Below the pieces are notes generated by a model, which had not been told where the DNA came from, did not search any database, and worked only from the letters and a program-made list of their open reading frames with translations. 64,000 nucleotides of DNA, taken from contig CP121688.1 of assembly GCA_038396625.1 (NCBI GenBank), positions 2,604,001-2,668,000 of the forward strand. The letters are read 5' to 3'. Shown piece after piece: positions 27,265 to 36,486 of the stretch. Source of the DNA: G038396625 sp038396625. Its GTDB lineage: Bacteria > Bacillota > Clostridia > Peptostreptococcales > Thermotaleaceae. The position numbers and the translations under genes were made by a program. Each line of letters starts with the position of its first letter. Position 1 is the stretch's first letter.

Positions 27265-27912
27265 TTAAGAAAAAAAACCTTTTTTCAAGAACTGGTCAAT
27301 GAGTTGTGCCGTTTGATATTGATAATGGATTTCTTTATGTCCGTAAGGTGTTACAATAAAATCCTTCATGTCTTTAAATTTAGTGGATTCTACTTCTACC
27401 CTTCCATCATTTTTTTCTGTGAGCAATTTTCCTAACAGTAAATTGCTTTTATTACCTGCAATAACCCCTACTTCTATATTACTACAACGCCATTGATCAT
27501 ATATATATGCTTTATTTGTCTTTAAATCTTCTAAGGTTTTAAAAGCTTTTACAAATATTGGAAATATCCTTCCTATAAGATCTACAATCTTTGTCCCTTT
27601 ATGGGGCGTTGCTATACAAACACATCTGCCTATATTTATTGTCTTATGCATGTAAATGAAATTTCGGATGATAAGACCGCCTGTACTATGACCAACCAGA
27701 TGAAGCTTTACCCTATTTTTATTTTCCCTGCATATCTCGTCCATAGCTTTTTCAAAGCAGTTGATCCCTTCTGTCAATCTTTGATAAGTTAATGGCAGAT
27801 CTAACGCAATCACTTGATAGTGTAGTTGCTCTAAATTTTTTTTTAGCACAAGCATATCTCTAGAACTTTTATGATAGCCATGTACCAAAATAACAAATTC
27901 ATTTTTATGCAT
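27265..27912 (-). CDS. Alpha/beta hydrolase, lipase/PGAP1-like
   Basis: A 215-residue serine hydrolase. FVILVHGYHKSS near 7-18 gives the oxyanion loop, LHLVGHSTGGLI near 70-81 holds the nucleophile, an acid is likely in EKNDGRVEVES and the histidine in TPYGHKEIHYQ. No signal peptide, so cytoplasmic. The GHSxGG form and the PHKGTKIVDLIG segment are like small lipases and acetyltransferase-type hydrolases. Substrate unknown. Confidence 0.88.
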   Translation of the reverse strand: MHKNEFVILVHGYHKSSRDMLVLKKNLEQLHYQVIALDLPLTYQRLTEGINCFEKAMDEICRENKNRVKLHLVGHSTGGLIIRNFIYMHKTINIGRCVCIATPHKGTKIVDLIGRIFPIFVKAFKTLEDLKTNKAYIYDQWRCSNIEVGVIAGNKSNLLLGKLLTEKNDGRVEVESTKFKDMKDFIVTPYGHKEIHYQYQTAQLIDQFLKKGFFS

Positions 27913-28074
27913 TATTACAATCCTTCCCGATTATCCTATCTACTATTTTTCTAGTGAGCAATCTTTTTCCATCCTGTGTATATCCTTTTTCTAAAGCAAA
28001 TGATACAAAATGTCATATTGCAATTTATTTTATCATATAATATGTTATTTGATTATTTAGCTAGGGGGACGATT

Positions 28075-28155
28075 ATGTACAGAAGCAAAAATCCTATTGT
28101 ATCCTTATTTTCATTTCTTTTATTACTACTTATTTTTAGCAAGTATCTATTTTAA
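28075..28155 (+). CDS. Possible 26-residue hydrophobic peptide
   Basis: ATG 28075, 6 nt after AGGGGGAC, opens a 26-codon frame: a short polar start MYRSKNPIV followed by a single hydrophobic stretch of about 14 residues and SKYLF. It resembles the tiny membrane peptides common in spore formers. A terminator follows at 28255. The rest of the 27913-28351 gap shows nothing else. The length makes the call uncertain. Confidence 0.4.
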   Translation: MYRSKNPIVSLFSFLLLLLIFSKYLF

Positions 28156-28254
28156 AAAGATTTATCTTTTAGAATATACATGCTCTTTTCTACAAGTATA
28201 TATCCATATGCAGATTATTATTTATCAAATATGAAAATACTTCATGGACTAAAA

Positions 28255-28291
28255 GCAAAAACAGGTTCTCCTATGGTTCCTGTTTTTTTGC
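28255..28291. terminator. Terminator hairpin
   Basis: GCAAAAACAGG and CCTGTTTTTTTGC pair around 13 bases with T runs in both directions; it may serve the plus-strand peptide or the minus-strand B3/B4-domain gene. Confidence 0.65.
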
Positions 28292-28351
28292 TTCTTAACC
28301 ATCTAATTTAGCTTATTCTTTATCTTGCAAAAACATTGACTATGTTTTCTT

Positions 28352-29020
28352 TTAATTTCCTGATATAATCTGCATCTTTATATCTTTTCCATCTGCATAC
28401 TGTTCTAATAATTTCTTTCCCTGTTCCATATGTTTTTTTATACTAGCCTCTCCGTTAAAGGACACAATACACTTTAGTATGTATTTGGTATCTTTTGTTA
28501 CCATCGTTCTTTCTGAATCAGATGTTGTACTACCGAATTCTCCTTTCTTATCTAAAAAGACAGGAAGCTTTTCAATATTTATGCTGCCTCTTCCTATTCC
28601 ATCATACCATTCTCCTGCCCGACCTATAGTAAAGCTAATGGGTTCTTGAATTTTTTCTAAATCATAGGTACATATAGGATAAAAAGATGTAATTGAAATG
28701 AGGTTGTTTATATCTACGATGTTATTGACTTGGTAGAGGGATTTATCTTTTAAAATACGTCGCACCAAAGCCTCAGAAGAAATTCTATAACGTGTTGGAT
28801 CTTTTCCTAATCTTCTATATACAGTTCTAGCATCTTTAATATTTTTTATCTTTGAAATTTCTGATATACTATAGATACTCATTAATTTTTCACATGCTAG
28901 AGATATTTCTCCCCATAATTGTGCATCATAATCTACAACGTTTACTTTTGCTTGTATACATCCCAAGGTAATTTGAGGACATATTGCTTGAATTTCATTA
29001 GATATATATATATTGCACAT
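28352..29020 (-). CDS. B3/B4 tRNA-binding domain protein (PheT-like)
   Basis: A 222-residue free-standing B3/B4 domain as found in the beta subunit of phenylalanyl-tRNA synthetase. Visible: RTVYRRLGKDPTRYRISSEAL near 65-85, then DINNLISITSFYPICTYDL and GRAGEWYDGIGRGSINIEKL near 135-155. In PheT this domain hydrolyses mischarged Tyr-tRNA-Phe; solo copies are thought to have editing or amino-acid-binding roles, unproven here. GAAGGAG precedes ATG 29020. Confidence 0.88.
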   Translation of the reverse strand: MCNIYISNEIQAICPQITLGCIQAKVNVVDYDAQLWGEISLACEKLMSIYSISEISKIKNIKDARTVYRRLGKDPTRYRISSEALVRRILKDKSLYQVNNIVDINNLISITSFYPICTYDLEKIQEPISFTIGRAGEWYDGIGRGSINIEKLPVFLDKKGEFGSTTSDSERTMVTKDTKYILKCIVSFNGEASIKKHMEQGKKLLEQYADGKDIKMQIISGN

Positions 29021-29187
29021 ATTCTCATACTCCTTCGTTTTTTGCTACTATATATTATATCACATTTCATTGGAAAGGTTTTTACAGACATGTATCTATC
29101 ATAATATTTGGATTTAGGCACTTGACTATTGCAATGGCTATACACCAATATCATTGAGTGCTATTATTGAAGAGAGGAGCTTTGATC

Positions 29188-29691
29188 ATGATTAAACTAG
29201 AGGGAATTGAAAAAATGAATGAACAGCAGAAACTTCACTATCTTCTTCTTTTACTGGAAGGACAATTAAGCTCTGAAAGAGATCCATTGGCCAATCTTTC
29301 AAATGCCACTGCTCTTATAAAAGCTTTAGTAGATGACCTTAATTGGGCAGGCTTTTATTTTATGAAAGGGAAAGAGTTGGTCCTAGGTCCTTTTCAAGGA
29401 CTTCCTGCGTGTAATAGAATCCCTGAAGGCACGGGCGTATGTGGTACTGCTACTCATACGAAAAAAACACAGCTTGTACCAAATGTTCATGAGTTTCCTG
29501 GGCATATAGCCTGTGATAGTGCATCTAATTCTGAGCTTGTCATCCCCATCATCAAAGATGGTGTAGTATACGGTGTACTTGATCTAGATAGTCCTCATCT
29601 TAACAGATTTACAGAACTAGAAGCTCAATATCTAGAAAAATTTGTTGAGAAACTCAATCGTTATATTGATTGGGATAAGCTAATCAAATAA
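29188..29691 (+). CDS. msrC: Free methionine-(R)-sulfoxide reductase (GAF)
   Basis: Reduces free methionine-R-sulfoxide in the cytoplasm. The 167-residue GAF protein has DLNWAGFYFMKGKELVLGPF near 50-70, the redox cysteines at 75, 85 and 109 with the same 10- and 24-residue spacing as the E. coli enzyme, and SNSELVIPI. ATG 29188 has AGAGGAG at 9 nt; the frame upstream has no ribosome site. A terminator follows immediately. Confidence 0.92.
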   Translation: MIKLEGIEKMNEQQKLHYLLLLLEGQLSSERDPLANLSNATALIKALVDDLNWAGFYFMKGKELVLGPFQGLPACNRIPEGTGVCGTATHTKKTQLVPNVHEFPGHIACDSASNSELVIPIIKDGVVYGVLDLDSPHLNRFTELEAQYLEKFVEKLNRYIDWDKLIK

Positions 29692-29727
29692 AGCGTTATG
29701 GCTTAGATCCATAACGCTTTATTTTTA
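29690..29727. terminator. Bidirectional terminator
   Basis: AAAGCGTTATGG and CCATAACGCTTT form a perfect 12-bp stem with a seven-base loop and T run, between convergent msrC and the GerMN lipoprotein. Confidence 0.9.
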
Positions 29728-30249
29728 TAGCTGTGTATTCTTATCAAAAGGCTTATTGATTGTATAGTGTCCCATAAGACTCTCTTGCTCTTTTCCATCT
29801 ACTAAAAACTCTACTTTTTCTACCTCCTCTATAGAGGTCAGCGAATATACAATTTGACCAATGACATAGAACTCTTGTAGTGAGCTTCCGCCTAAATCTT
29901 CAGAGGAAATGTCTACATAAACAGTTTTATCTTTTAACGTTACATCTAAAAACTTTAAATTTGCTAGCTGCGTTTCTGCGTTTTCTATATTGGGATCTTT
30001 CTGTAGTTCTGTTAGAACCGTCATAAATAGTTCATTATCTTTTTCCATCTTTTTATCGACGGTAATAAATTTCTCTTTGCTTTCATCTCCTGTATTTACA
30101 TATTCTTTGTTGGCATAATACAAAGTAACTGCTACCTCTTCCTTGTTGACAGGCTGCTCATCTGGTTGTGGGCTAGGCTGTTCAGGTGATTTAGGACTGC
30201 AACCCGCCATCAGTAGTGCTATCAGTATCAAAGAAATCCATTTTCTCAT
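29725..30249 (-). CDS. GerMN-domain lipoprotein
   Basis: A 174-residue lipoprotein: signal ending LLMAGC, a Pro-rich linker (SPEQPSPQPDEQPVN), then one GerMN domain (VTLYYANKEYVNTGDE, then VDISSEDLGG and QIVYSLTSIEEVEKVEFLVDG). GerMN domains occur in the germination/sporulation protein GerM and the LpqB family, and are extracytoplasmic. AGGAGGGG precedes ATG 30249. Role in sporulation or envelope is inference. Confidence 0.88.
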   Translation of the reverse strand: MRKWISLILIALLMAGCSPKSPEQPSPQPDEQPVNKEEVAVTLYYANKEYVNTGDESKEKFITVDKKMEKDNELFMTVLTELQKDPNIENAETQLANLKFLDVTLKDKTVYVDISSEDLGGSSLQEFYVIGQIVYSLTSIEEVEKVEFLVDGKEQESLMGHYTINKPFDKNTQL

Positions 30250-30597
30250 TGTACCCCTCCTATGTATGCTTTATTTCTATTATTCCTATATCCACAAATT
30301 TTATCATTTTTCATAGATATGTTTTAACATCTTCTTTATGACACAGTTTAATCTTCACCCTCCTCCTTTCTCCTGCTTAGGCGTGTAATTCCTCATCCTA
30401 TTTTTCTATTACAGTTTTTCTTATTTTATTATATCATACTATATATCTTCGTTCTCTTTCTATATCTTATGTAATTTTTAATTTATTACAAATATCTTGC
30501 AAAACAAATCGAGATTTTTCCTAAATAAAAAATCTCCATTCATTCATTATGGATGTTCATCCTATACCTACATACATTTGTTTAGATCCATGGCTAT

Positions 30598-32703
30598 TTA
30601 CACCTTGAATTTTGTTATTGAGTTTGAGAGTCGCTCCATATTTTGCTGAATTTTATCGCTTCTTTCAAGAACTTCATAGGATTTATTTACGATAGAACCA
30701 ATATTTTCTGCAATATCCGATGTACCCTTTGCCCCTTCATTAATCACAAGGCTTACCTCATTGATTACCCTTGTCATATTTTGTGCTGATGCAGCGATTT
30801 GTTGTGAAGTTGCACTAAAATCACCTACTAACGATTCGACAAATACAGCATCCTCACCATATTTCTCTCCCGTTTCTACAAGTCTTTGGTAATCAATCAC
30901 TACCTTTTCATCTATAAAGTTTAATGCCCCTTTCGCACTTTGTGTAAGTTTACCAACAGCATTGATGACATTTTCAGTAATTGCTTGAATTTCTACTACG
31001 GTCGCATTAGATGTCTCTGCAAGTTTTCTGATTTCATCTGCCACCACTGCAAATCCTTTTCCTGCTTCTCCTGCCCTTGCGGCTTCAATAGCTGCATTTA
31101 AGGCAAGTAAATTTGTCTGCTGTGTTATCTCAAGAATTGAATTTGATAGTACTTTTATTTGCTCTACCGATTTTGACTCGCTAATTGCTGTTTTGATCTG
31201 ATCATCTATTTCTAATCTCACCTTATGGGCATTTTCCTGAGCTTGCACAGCAGAATCTCTTAAATTTTTTGCTCTCTTACTGATTTCTTCAACTGAGACC
31301 ATACCCTTTTGTGCCCTAGTGGCAATATTATGTACTGCTTGTTCAATTTCTTCAGATGTTGCACTCATTTCTTCAGAAGAAGCAGCGGTCTCTTCCATTC
31401 CTGCAGATAATTGTTGTATTGTAGCAGATATGCCTTCTATTAAGGCATTTAATTCATTCATTTTGCCCCCATTATCTAATACAATTTCGGAAACATCTTT
31501 TGACGCTGCTAAAATCCCAGTGATCAATTGCTTAAAGGATTTTTGCATTTCGTCAATTGATTTGATCATTCTACCAATTTCATCCTCTGTTTTCTCATAT
31601 TTAGTTCCAACAGCAACGGTAAGGTCTCCAGCAGATAGTTGGCTCATATGTTTTTCTGCATAAACAATGGCTTTTGTAACCATTCTTGAAATAAATACTA
31701 CAGCTACTATGATCATAATTAATGAAAGGATTGCCCCTATCAAAACCATTCTTAATTCTTCATAAAATCCACGAAGAATATTCTCTTTTGGTATTATACT
31801 TGCTACTGTCCAATATCCATCCGTTTCATCCATTTTGATAGGGTAAGCTACCCTTAAAACTTCTTTATCCAAAAAACCTAATTTCCCGAAACCTTGATAC
31901 ATATTTCCAGAAAAGGTAACTTGTAATATCTTCGCCCAATCTGCTAAGTCATCCACTGCTTTCGTCATATTCTTTTTGGCGTCCAAGCCATTGACGACAT
32001 AAACACCTTCTTTGGATAATAGATGGGTAGCACCTCCCATTGGTTTTACACTACCAATTGATTTTTGTAATGTAGAAAGATCATAATCTAGAGCTATCAC
32101 CCCTAAAAAATTGTCGTTATCAAGAATAGGTACTACCAAAGACACCATAGTAACCGTTTTTCCATTCACTATGTATTTTGTTGGTTCTGTTAAATACGTT
32201 TTTTTCGATTGCTTAGGCACCTCATACCATGTCATATCTGTTTCACTGTTATAAGCTGCTTCTACATGAAATCCATTATCACTTCTAGAAACATAAGGAA
32301 TAAATGCTCCCCTTGAATCATATCCTTCTTGTCCTACATAGAAGGCATCTTGATCATCATATTTTTGGGGTTCATAGGCTATTGTGATACCAAAAATATT
32401 TTTATCTTTTTCTAGAACTTCTTTCTGCATTTGCACAATAGCATTACGATCTGTCATTCCTGCTTTTCTCAAATTTTCAATGCTGATCATTAACCCATTT
32501 GCTACTTTTTCTAAAGCTTGAAAGGTACTTTTAATTTCTAGCGAATTTGATTTAGATATTTCCTTCGCTATTTCTTGGGTCTGAGCTCTGCTACGATCAT
32601 AAATTCTGAATAATACAATTGAAAAAATTCCCGTATAAGCTAGGAGTATTGCTATAGTAACTAAAATAATGATTTTATTTCTGATCGTCAATTTATTTAA
32701 CAT
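30598..32703 (-). CDS. Methyl-accepting chemotaxis protein, dCache type
   Basis: A 701-residue chemoreceptor. TM1 is near 8-33, a large extracellular double Cache ligand domain (about 35-310, with AYEPQKYDDQDAFYVG and WYEVPKQSKKTYLTEP), TM2 near 318-340, HAMP, and a long signalling coiled coil whose hairpin tip holds QQTNLLALNAAIEAARAGE. I start at ATG 32703 (GGAGG at 6 nt). Amino acids are the common ligands of dCache domains, but the ligand here is unknown. The 30250-30597 gap holds only AT-rich sequence and a hairpin at about 30510-30537. Confidence 0.94.
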   Translation of the reverse strand: MLNKLTIRNKIIILVTIAILLAYTGIFSIVLFRIYDRSRAQTQEIAKEISKSNSLEIKSTFQALEKVANGLMISIENLRKAGMTDRNAIVQMQKEVLEKDKNIFGITIAYEPQKYDDQDAFYVGQEGYDSRGAFIPYVSRSDNGFHVEAAYNSETDMTWYEVPKQSKKTYLTEPTKYIVNGKTVTMVSLVVPILDNDNFLGVIALDYDLSTLQKSIGSVKPMGGATHLLSKEGVYVVNGLDAKKNMTKAVDDLADWAKILQVTFSGNMYQGFGKLGFLDKEVLRVAYPIKMDETDGYWTVASIIPKENILRGFYEELRMVLIGAILSLIMIIVAVVFISRMVTKAIVYAEKHMSQLSAGDLTVAVGTKYEKTEDEIGRMIKSIDEMQKSFKQLITGILAASKDVSEIVLDNGGKMNELNALIEGISATIQQLSAGMEETAASSEEMSATSEEIEQAVHNIATRAQKGMVSVEEISKRAKNLRDSAVQAQENAHKVRLEIDDQIKTAISESKSVEQIKVLSNSILEITQQTNLLALNAAIEAARAGEAGKGFAVVADEIRKLAETSNATVVEIQAITENVINAVGKLTQSAKGALNFIDEKVVIDYQRLVETGEKYGEDAVFVESLVGDFSATSQQIAASAQNMTRVINEVSLVINEGAKGTSDIAENIGSIVNKSYEVLERSDKIQQNMERLSNSITKFKV

Positions 32704-32810
32704 TGTATTCCTCCTTTTAATTTTTCTACAATATTCGACATATTTTTGCAATTTCCTCTTATTTTTCTCAATATTTATAAGGAGTTATCACCATTTTATT
32801 ACCTTTTCAA

Positions 32811-32853
32811 CAAAAGAAGGTGTGGATTTTTCTTCAATCTACACCTTCTTTTG
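32811..32853 (-). terminator. Terminator after the cupin gene
   Basis: A perfect 13-bp inverted repeat (CAAAAGAAGGTGT and its complement) lies about 60 nt after the cupin stop and before the chemoreceptor gene. Confidence 0.65.
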
Positions 32854-32909
32854 TATTTAATGATATTTTTAAGTTGTTTTGTTATTTAAATCATCATAGC
32901 TATAAATAT

Positions 32910-33254
32910 TTAATCAAGCGTAAAAACCACCACTAACAACATTTTAAATCGTTCCTTTGCAAGAAGCGCATGTGGTACATTTGCTGGCATAATAATCGTT
33001 TCACCTTTTTTTACAAAATGCTTTTCTTCTCCTATGGTAATTTCCGCTTCTCCATCTAATAAATAAACCATCGCATCTCCTTTTGAAGAATGAGAACTAA
33101 TTTCTTCATTCTTATCAAATGCAAACAAAGTAACACTTACAGGTTTTCCCTGAGCCAATGTTCTGCTTACCACTTGTCCCTCTTGATATGTTACAAGTCC
33201 CTCTAATTCAATAGGCTTTGCAAAGTCAATATTTTTAATAAAATGCTTATCCAT
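32910..33254 (-). CDS. Single-domain cupin protein
   Basis: A 114-residue cupin. Motif 1 is degenerate (EISSHSSKGDAMVYLLDGE), motif 2 reads MPANVPHALLAKERFKML. It resembles small cupins of unknown role that bind metals. The ATG at 33254 is 8 nt from AAGGAG; the GTG three codons earlier overlaps that site. Monocistronic. Confidence 0.85.
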   Translation of the reverse strand: MDKHFIKNIDFAKPIELEGLVTYQEGQVVSRTLAQGKPVSVTLFAFDKNEEISSHSSKGDAMVYLLDGEAEITIGEEKHFVKKGETIIMPANVPHALLAKERFKMLLVVVFTLD

Positions 33255-33491
33255 AAAATTCACTCCTTTTCCTTAATAGTATATCCTTTATTCATAAATT
33301 TTTACTACCTTCATGATACCATTGCTCATAAAAGAAAAATATGATAAAAATCACATATTAGAAATTTTATCCATCACATTTCCCTATCGAGGTGGCACAT
33401 AATTATGTAACAAATTTTCTTTAATCTGCATACGCTGTATTAGAACAAAAGAAAAAACTATAATTAATATTGTTAAAGGAGGCATAAATCA

Positions 33492-33617
33492 ATGGCTGAT
33501 GCTAAATGTGGTGGAATTGGTGACATCTTTGGTGGATGTGATAGCAGTCTATTATTCTTCTTTTTATTGCTAGTCATTCTATTTTGTGGATGCTACGGTG
33601 GTTTTGGCCGTTATTAA
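33492..33617 (+). CDS. YjcZ-like small Gly/Cys-rich membrane peptide
   Basis: A 41-residue peptide starting at ATG 33492, preceded by AAAGGAGG at 10 nt. Polar Gly/Cys-rich start (MADAKCGGIGDIFGGC), a hydrophobic core of about 13 residues and a tail FCGCYGGFGRY. This layout matches the small hydrophobic spore-associated proteins of the YjcZ kind. It is too short for most gene finders. Five cysteines are visible. Confidence 0.7.
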   Translation: MADAKCGGIGDIFGGCDSSLLFFFLLLVILFCGCYGGFGRY

Positions 33618-33710
33618 GGGATTTAACTAGGAATTGGGCATCTTCTCCCGATTCTTTGTACATGATTTTCAGCCACTTACTTTTTAAAAGCTTAGCACTT
33701 CCTTAATATA

Positions 33711-33736
33711 AGACCAGGATATTTTTTCCCTGGTCT
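33711..33736 (+). terminator. Weak hairpin after the YjcZ-like gene
   Basis: AGACCAGG and CCTGGTCT pair around a 10-base loop, about 95 nt after the peptide gene; there is no clear T run. Confidence 0.4.
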
Positions 33737-33827
33737 ATATTAACATCTATATATACGACATGAAAAATCCAACAAATGTCCTAATGTATTATAAGAACCA
33801 ACCATTTTTTAAAAGAAAAGAAATGAA

Positions 33828-34054
33828 ATGAAGGATTCAATAGATCCATGTTATTTGCAAGCACTTGAAAAATTTCCCCTATATCCATTAAATACATTTT
33901 GCATAATATATGATGTAAAAAAATCCTATAAAAGGATATGATGCCTATGTTATTTCATTATAGAATGAAAAATCTTTTATTATCTTTCTCCTATATGCCC
34001 GCTGAAATCATGGTGATGCTATTATATAAAATTTTAGACTATCAGGCTTTATAA
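33828..34054 (+). other. Two overlapping tiny frames, possibly coding
   Basis: A 37-codon frame (33828-33941) and a 38-codon frame (33938-34054) overlap by ATGA. The second contains a hydrophobic/helical stretch SYMPAEIMVMLLYKIL. AAAAGG precedes the second start closely, but neither has a standard ribosome site. I list them because they are the only structure in the 600-nt gap between 33618 and 34219; the coding case is weak. Confidence 0.2.
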
Positions 34055-34219
34055 TATGAGGAACTATAGATATAAAAAGTGGTTATTTTTTAACTGCTTT
34101 TTATTTATGATTTTTTCTATTAATCATTATTTTGCAAGTATGTCGCTTGACAAATCTTGGTATCACAGCAATAATGGATATGTATGGAAAATTTTATTTC
34201 TTACTTTGGAGGTCTTTTT

Positions 34220-35422
34220 ATGAAACGTTGGCAGATTAATCTTTACACTTTATGGTTTTCACAAATACTCTCCCTCATGAGCTTCGGATTAGGGTTACCA
34301 TTTATGCCTTTTTACATACAAGAACTAGGTGTTACTGATCCTGATCAATTAAAATTGTATACAGGAATACTCAATGCTGCACCTGCCCTAGCTATGGGAA
34401 TCATGGCACCTATATGGGGTATGCTCTCTGATAAATGGGGAAAAAAACTAATGCTTTTAAGATCCATGTTATTTGCATCCTTTATTCTTGCAGGAATGGG
34501 TCTTGTAAAAAGTGTAGAACATCTTGTGGTATTAAGAGTTCTTCAGGGATTTTTTACAGGGACAGTTACTGCCTCTGCTGCTTTAGTGGCTTCTGATGCT
34601 CCAAGTCATCGTCTTTCCTATGCCCTTGGTTTTTTGTCCTCCTCTACTTTTATTGGTTATTCCGCTGGTCCAGCGATCGGAGGATTTATCGCAGAGGGTG
34701 TAGGATATCGTATAAGCTTCATCATTGGAGGTATCTTAATGCTTCTAGATTTCTTCCTGGTTTTATTTGTTGTAAAAGAGAATAAAGATTCTCTTTTAGT
34801 TAGTGAGAAGAGTTTTTCCAATAAATTTTCTTTTATATCTTTCTTCTCCTCAACCCTTGTTGCCATGTTACTTTTGCTTTTTTTTATGCGCATTTCTCGA
34901 ACAATATTTAATCCATATCTCCCTCTTTATGTCCAAGAGATGCGTTCATCTACAACTGGAAATGTTACAACCACCGGTATTATCAATGGCCTAGCAGGGT
35001 TAATGACTGCCCTTTCTGGACTTACCTTGAGCAGGCTAGGTGATCGCTATAATAAGCTGAATATATTAAAACTATTGTTTGCTACAGGAATTTTACTATC
35101 ATTACCCCTATTCTTCATCAAAACGCTACTAGGGTTTGCTATCCTATATGGAATTTTCTTCTTTGCTATTGGCGGAATTGAACCTATTGTCATGTCAATA
35201 ACCAGTGAAATGATTCCTTCAGAAAAACGTGGGTCTCTATTTGGCATACAAGCTTTGGTAGGTAGCATTGGCTGGGCTATTTCTCCATTGCTTGGAGGCT
35301 TTGTGTCTATTAAATTTTCTATAAAATCTATATTCATCCTTATCCCGATATTTTTATTTCTTGCACTGCTTACTTCAATAGTCACCAGTAACATGTCTAA
35401 GACTGTTGTAGCCCAAAAGTAA
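34220..35422 (+). CDS. MFS transporter, multidrug-efflux type
   Basis: A 400-residue major facilitator with 12 hydrophobic helices. The loop between TM2 and TM3 reads GMLSDKWGKKLMLLR (MFS motif A) and the TM5 region FIGYSAGPAIGGFIAEGVG carries the antiporter-type GPxxGG motif C, which points to export in the drug/H+ antiporter group. ATG 34220 has TTGGAGG at 7 nt. Substrate unknown. Confidence 0.9.
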   Translation: MKRWQINLYTLWFSQILSLMSFGLGLPFMPFYIQELGVTDPDQLKLYTGILNAAPALAMGIMAPIWGMLSDKWGKKLMLLRSMLFASFILAGMGLVKSVEHLVVLRVLQGFFTGTVTASAALVASDAPSHRLSYALGFLSSSTFIGYSAGPAIGGFIAEGVGYRISFIIGGILMLLDFFLVLFVVKENKDSLLVSEKSFSNKFSFISFFSSTLVAMLLLLFFMRISRTIFNPYLPLYVQEMRSSTTGNVTTTGIINGLAGLMTALSGLTLSRLGDRYNKLNILKLLFATGILLSLPLFFIKTLLGFAILYGIFFFAIGGIEPIVMSITSEMIPSEKRGSLFGIQALVGSIGWAISPLLGGFVSIKFSIKSIFILIPIFLFLALLTSIVTSNMSKTVVAQK

Positions 35423-35428
35423 CGGTAC

Positions 35429-35471
35429 TAATAATATCCTCATCTTTAAAACTGAGATGAGGATATTATTA
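35429..35471. terminator. Bidirectional terminator
   Basis: A perfect 17-bp inverted repeat (35429-35445 and 35455-35471) with AT-rich ends, between the convergent MFS and DUF3788 genes. Confidence 0.8.
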
Positions 35472-35480
35472 ATACGCTTA

Positions 35481-35942
35481 TCAAGCATTACACTTCGAAG
35501 ATCTTTTCTTGTTTTCATGCTTCAGCAATAAAAGTTGCTTTACATCATCTAGGATAACTTGATCCTCTACTGGAATCATTAGCCATACCGTGCCATTGAG
35601 GGGTTTTGCTGTCCTTATCATTTCTAAAATAGAAGGATGAAATTCTGTAGATATCCCTTCAATTACTGGCATCAACTCAAGAGTAATCACAACAAGGACA
35701 ACAAAACCTTCTTGCTCAGGATATAATGTACACAAGGATCTACCAGATTTCTGATATTTAACATTCCATCCTGGCTTTCCGGAACATTTACTGTAGGTAA
35801 TCTTAGGAGATGTATTGTATCTTTGCTGAATAAAAGAATTCATCTCTTGCCATAAAATCCGTGCAGGTTGATTCATATAATCTAATATTTCATCATAGGA
35901 TGGTACATGATTCCCATCTAGAATCAAGTCTCGTTCAACCAT
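35481..35942 (-). CDS. DUF3788 family protein
   Basis: A 153-residue protein resembling DUF3788: an N-terminal helix in which ARILWQEMNSFIQQ stands out, then YSKCSGKPGWNVKYQKSGRSLCTLYPEQEGFVVLVV. The fold suggests a small ligand-binding domain but the role is unknown. Third gene after a WYL regulator and a GyrI-like protein, 18 nt from the latter. GAGGAGGG precedes ATG 35942. Confidence 0.7.
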   Translation of the reverse strand: MVERDLILDGNHVPSYDEILDYMNQPARILWQEMNSFIQQRYNTSPKITYSKCSGKPGWNVKYQKSGRSLCTLYPEQEGFVVLVVITLELMPVIEGISTEFHPSILEMIRTAKPLNGTVWLMIPVEDQVILDDVKQLLLLKHENKKRSSKCNA

Positions 35943-35960
35943 TTAACAACCCTCCTCTTC

Positions 35961-36419
35961 TTACTTTAAGGGGAAAGTAATTCTTGTCTGGAGCTGATTT
36001 TCTGGGGTTTCCCTTGGATCATTCAGATAAAATTCATAGGATATTCCTGTCGGGGTATGTCCATTTTCAGCTGCCCACTGCATCAATGCATCATAGGCAG
36101 GCTCTATTTGACTATAGGGTCCGATATGCATACAGGATGCATGCTTTCCTGTTGGAATTTCACTCGGCTTAATTTTATCTTTCTCAGGAAATTCTCTAGA
36201 AACAGGAAAGCCTACCTCTATTTCTAAATCCTGCATGTCCATGTTGTAGTATGCTACAAATGGTGCACCAGATGGTTGTTCATGGATTTCATTCAAATAC
36301 TGAATAATCTCCATATAAGCATTCCTTAAGACCTGTGGCAGATTATCTACTGAACTCCTTGTACGAATGGACAGCGCAGGTTGTGCTGTCTGCTCAAATA
36401 ACTCACATTGATATTGCAT
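35961..36419 (-). CDS. GyrI-like / effector-binding domain protein
   Basis: A 152-residue stand-alone GyrI-like (AraC effector-binding, SOUL-like) domain: CELFEQTAQPALSIRTRSS at the start, VAYYNMDMQDLEIEVGFPV in the middle and IGPYSQIEPAYDALMQWAAE later, with the typical glutamate in GISYEFYLNDP. Such domains bind small molecules. ATG 36419 with AGGAGG; the frame upstream is unsupported. Second gene of the WYL-GyrI-DUF3788 group. Confidence 0.87.
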   Translation of the reverse strand: MQYQCELFEQTAQPALSIRTRSSVDNLPQVLRNAYMEIIQYLNEIHEQPSGAPFVAYYNMDMQDLEIEVGFPVSREFPEKDKIKPSEIPTGKHASCMHIGPYSQIEPAYDALMQWAAENGHTPTGISYEFYLNDPRETPENQLQTRITFPLK

Positions 36420-36486
36420 ATATTTTCCTCCTTTTGTTTTTTCTTGATTATACCATTCTAAACATGACAACTGTATGTCATGTTTT

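Noticed and set aside
30512..30537. Hairpin GAGATTTTT/AAAAATCTC after the chemoreceptor gene
   Set aside because: AT-rich stem about 60 nt from the stop codon with no clear T run; too weak to annotate as a terminator by itself.
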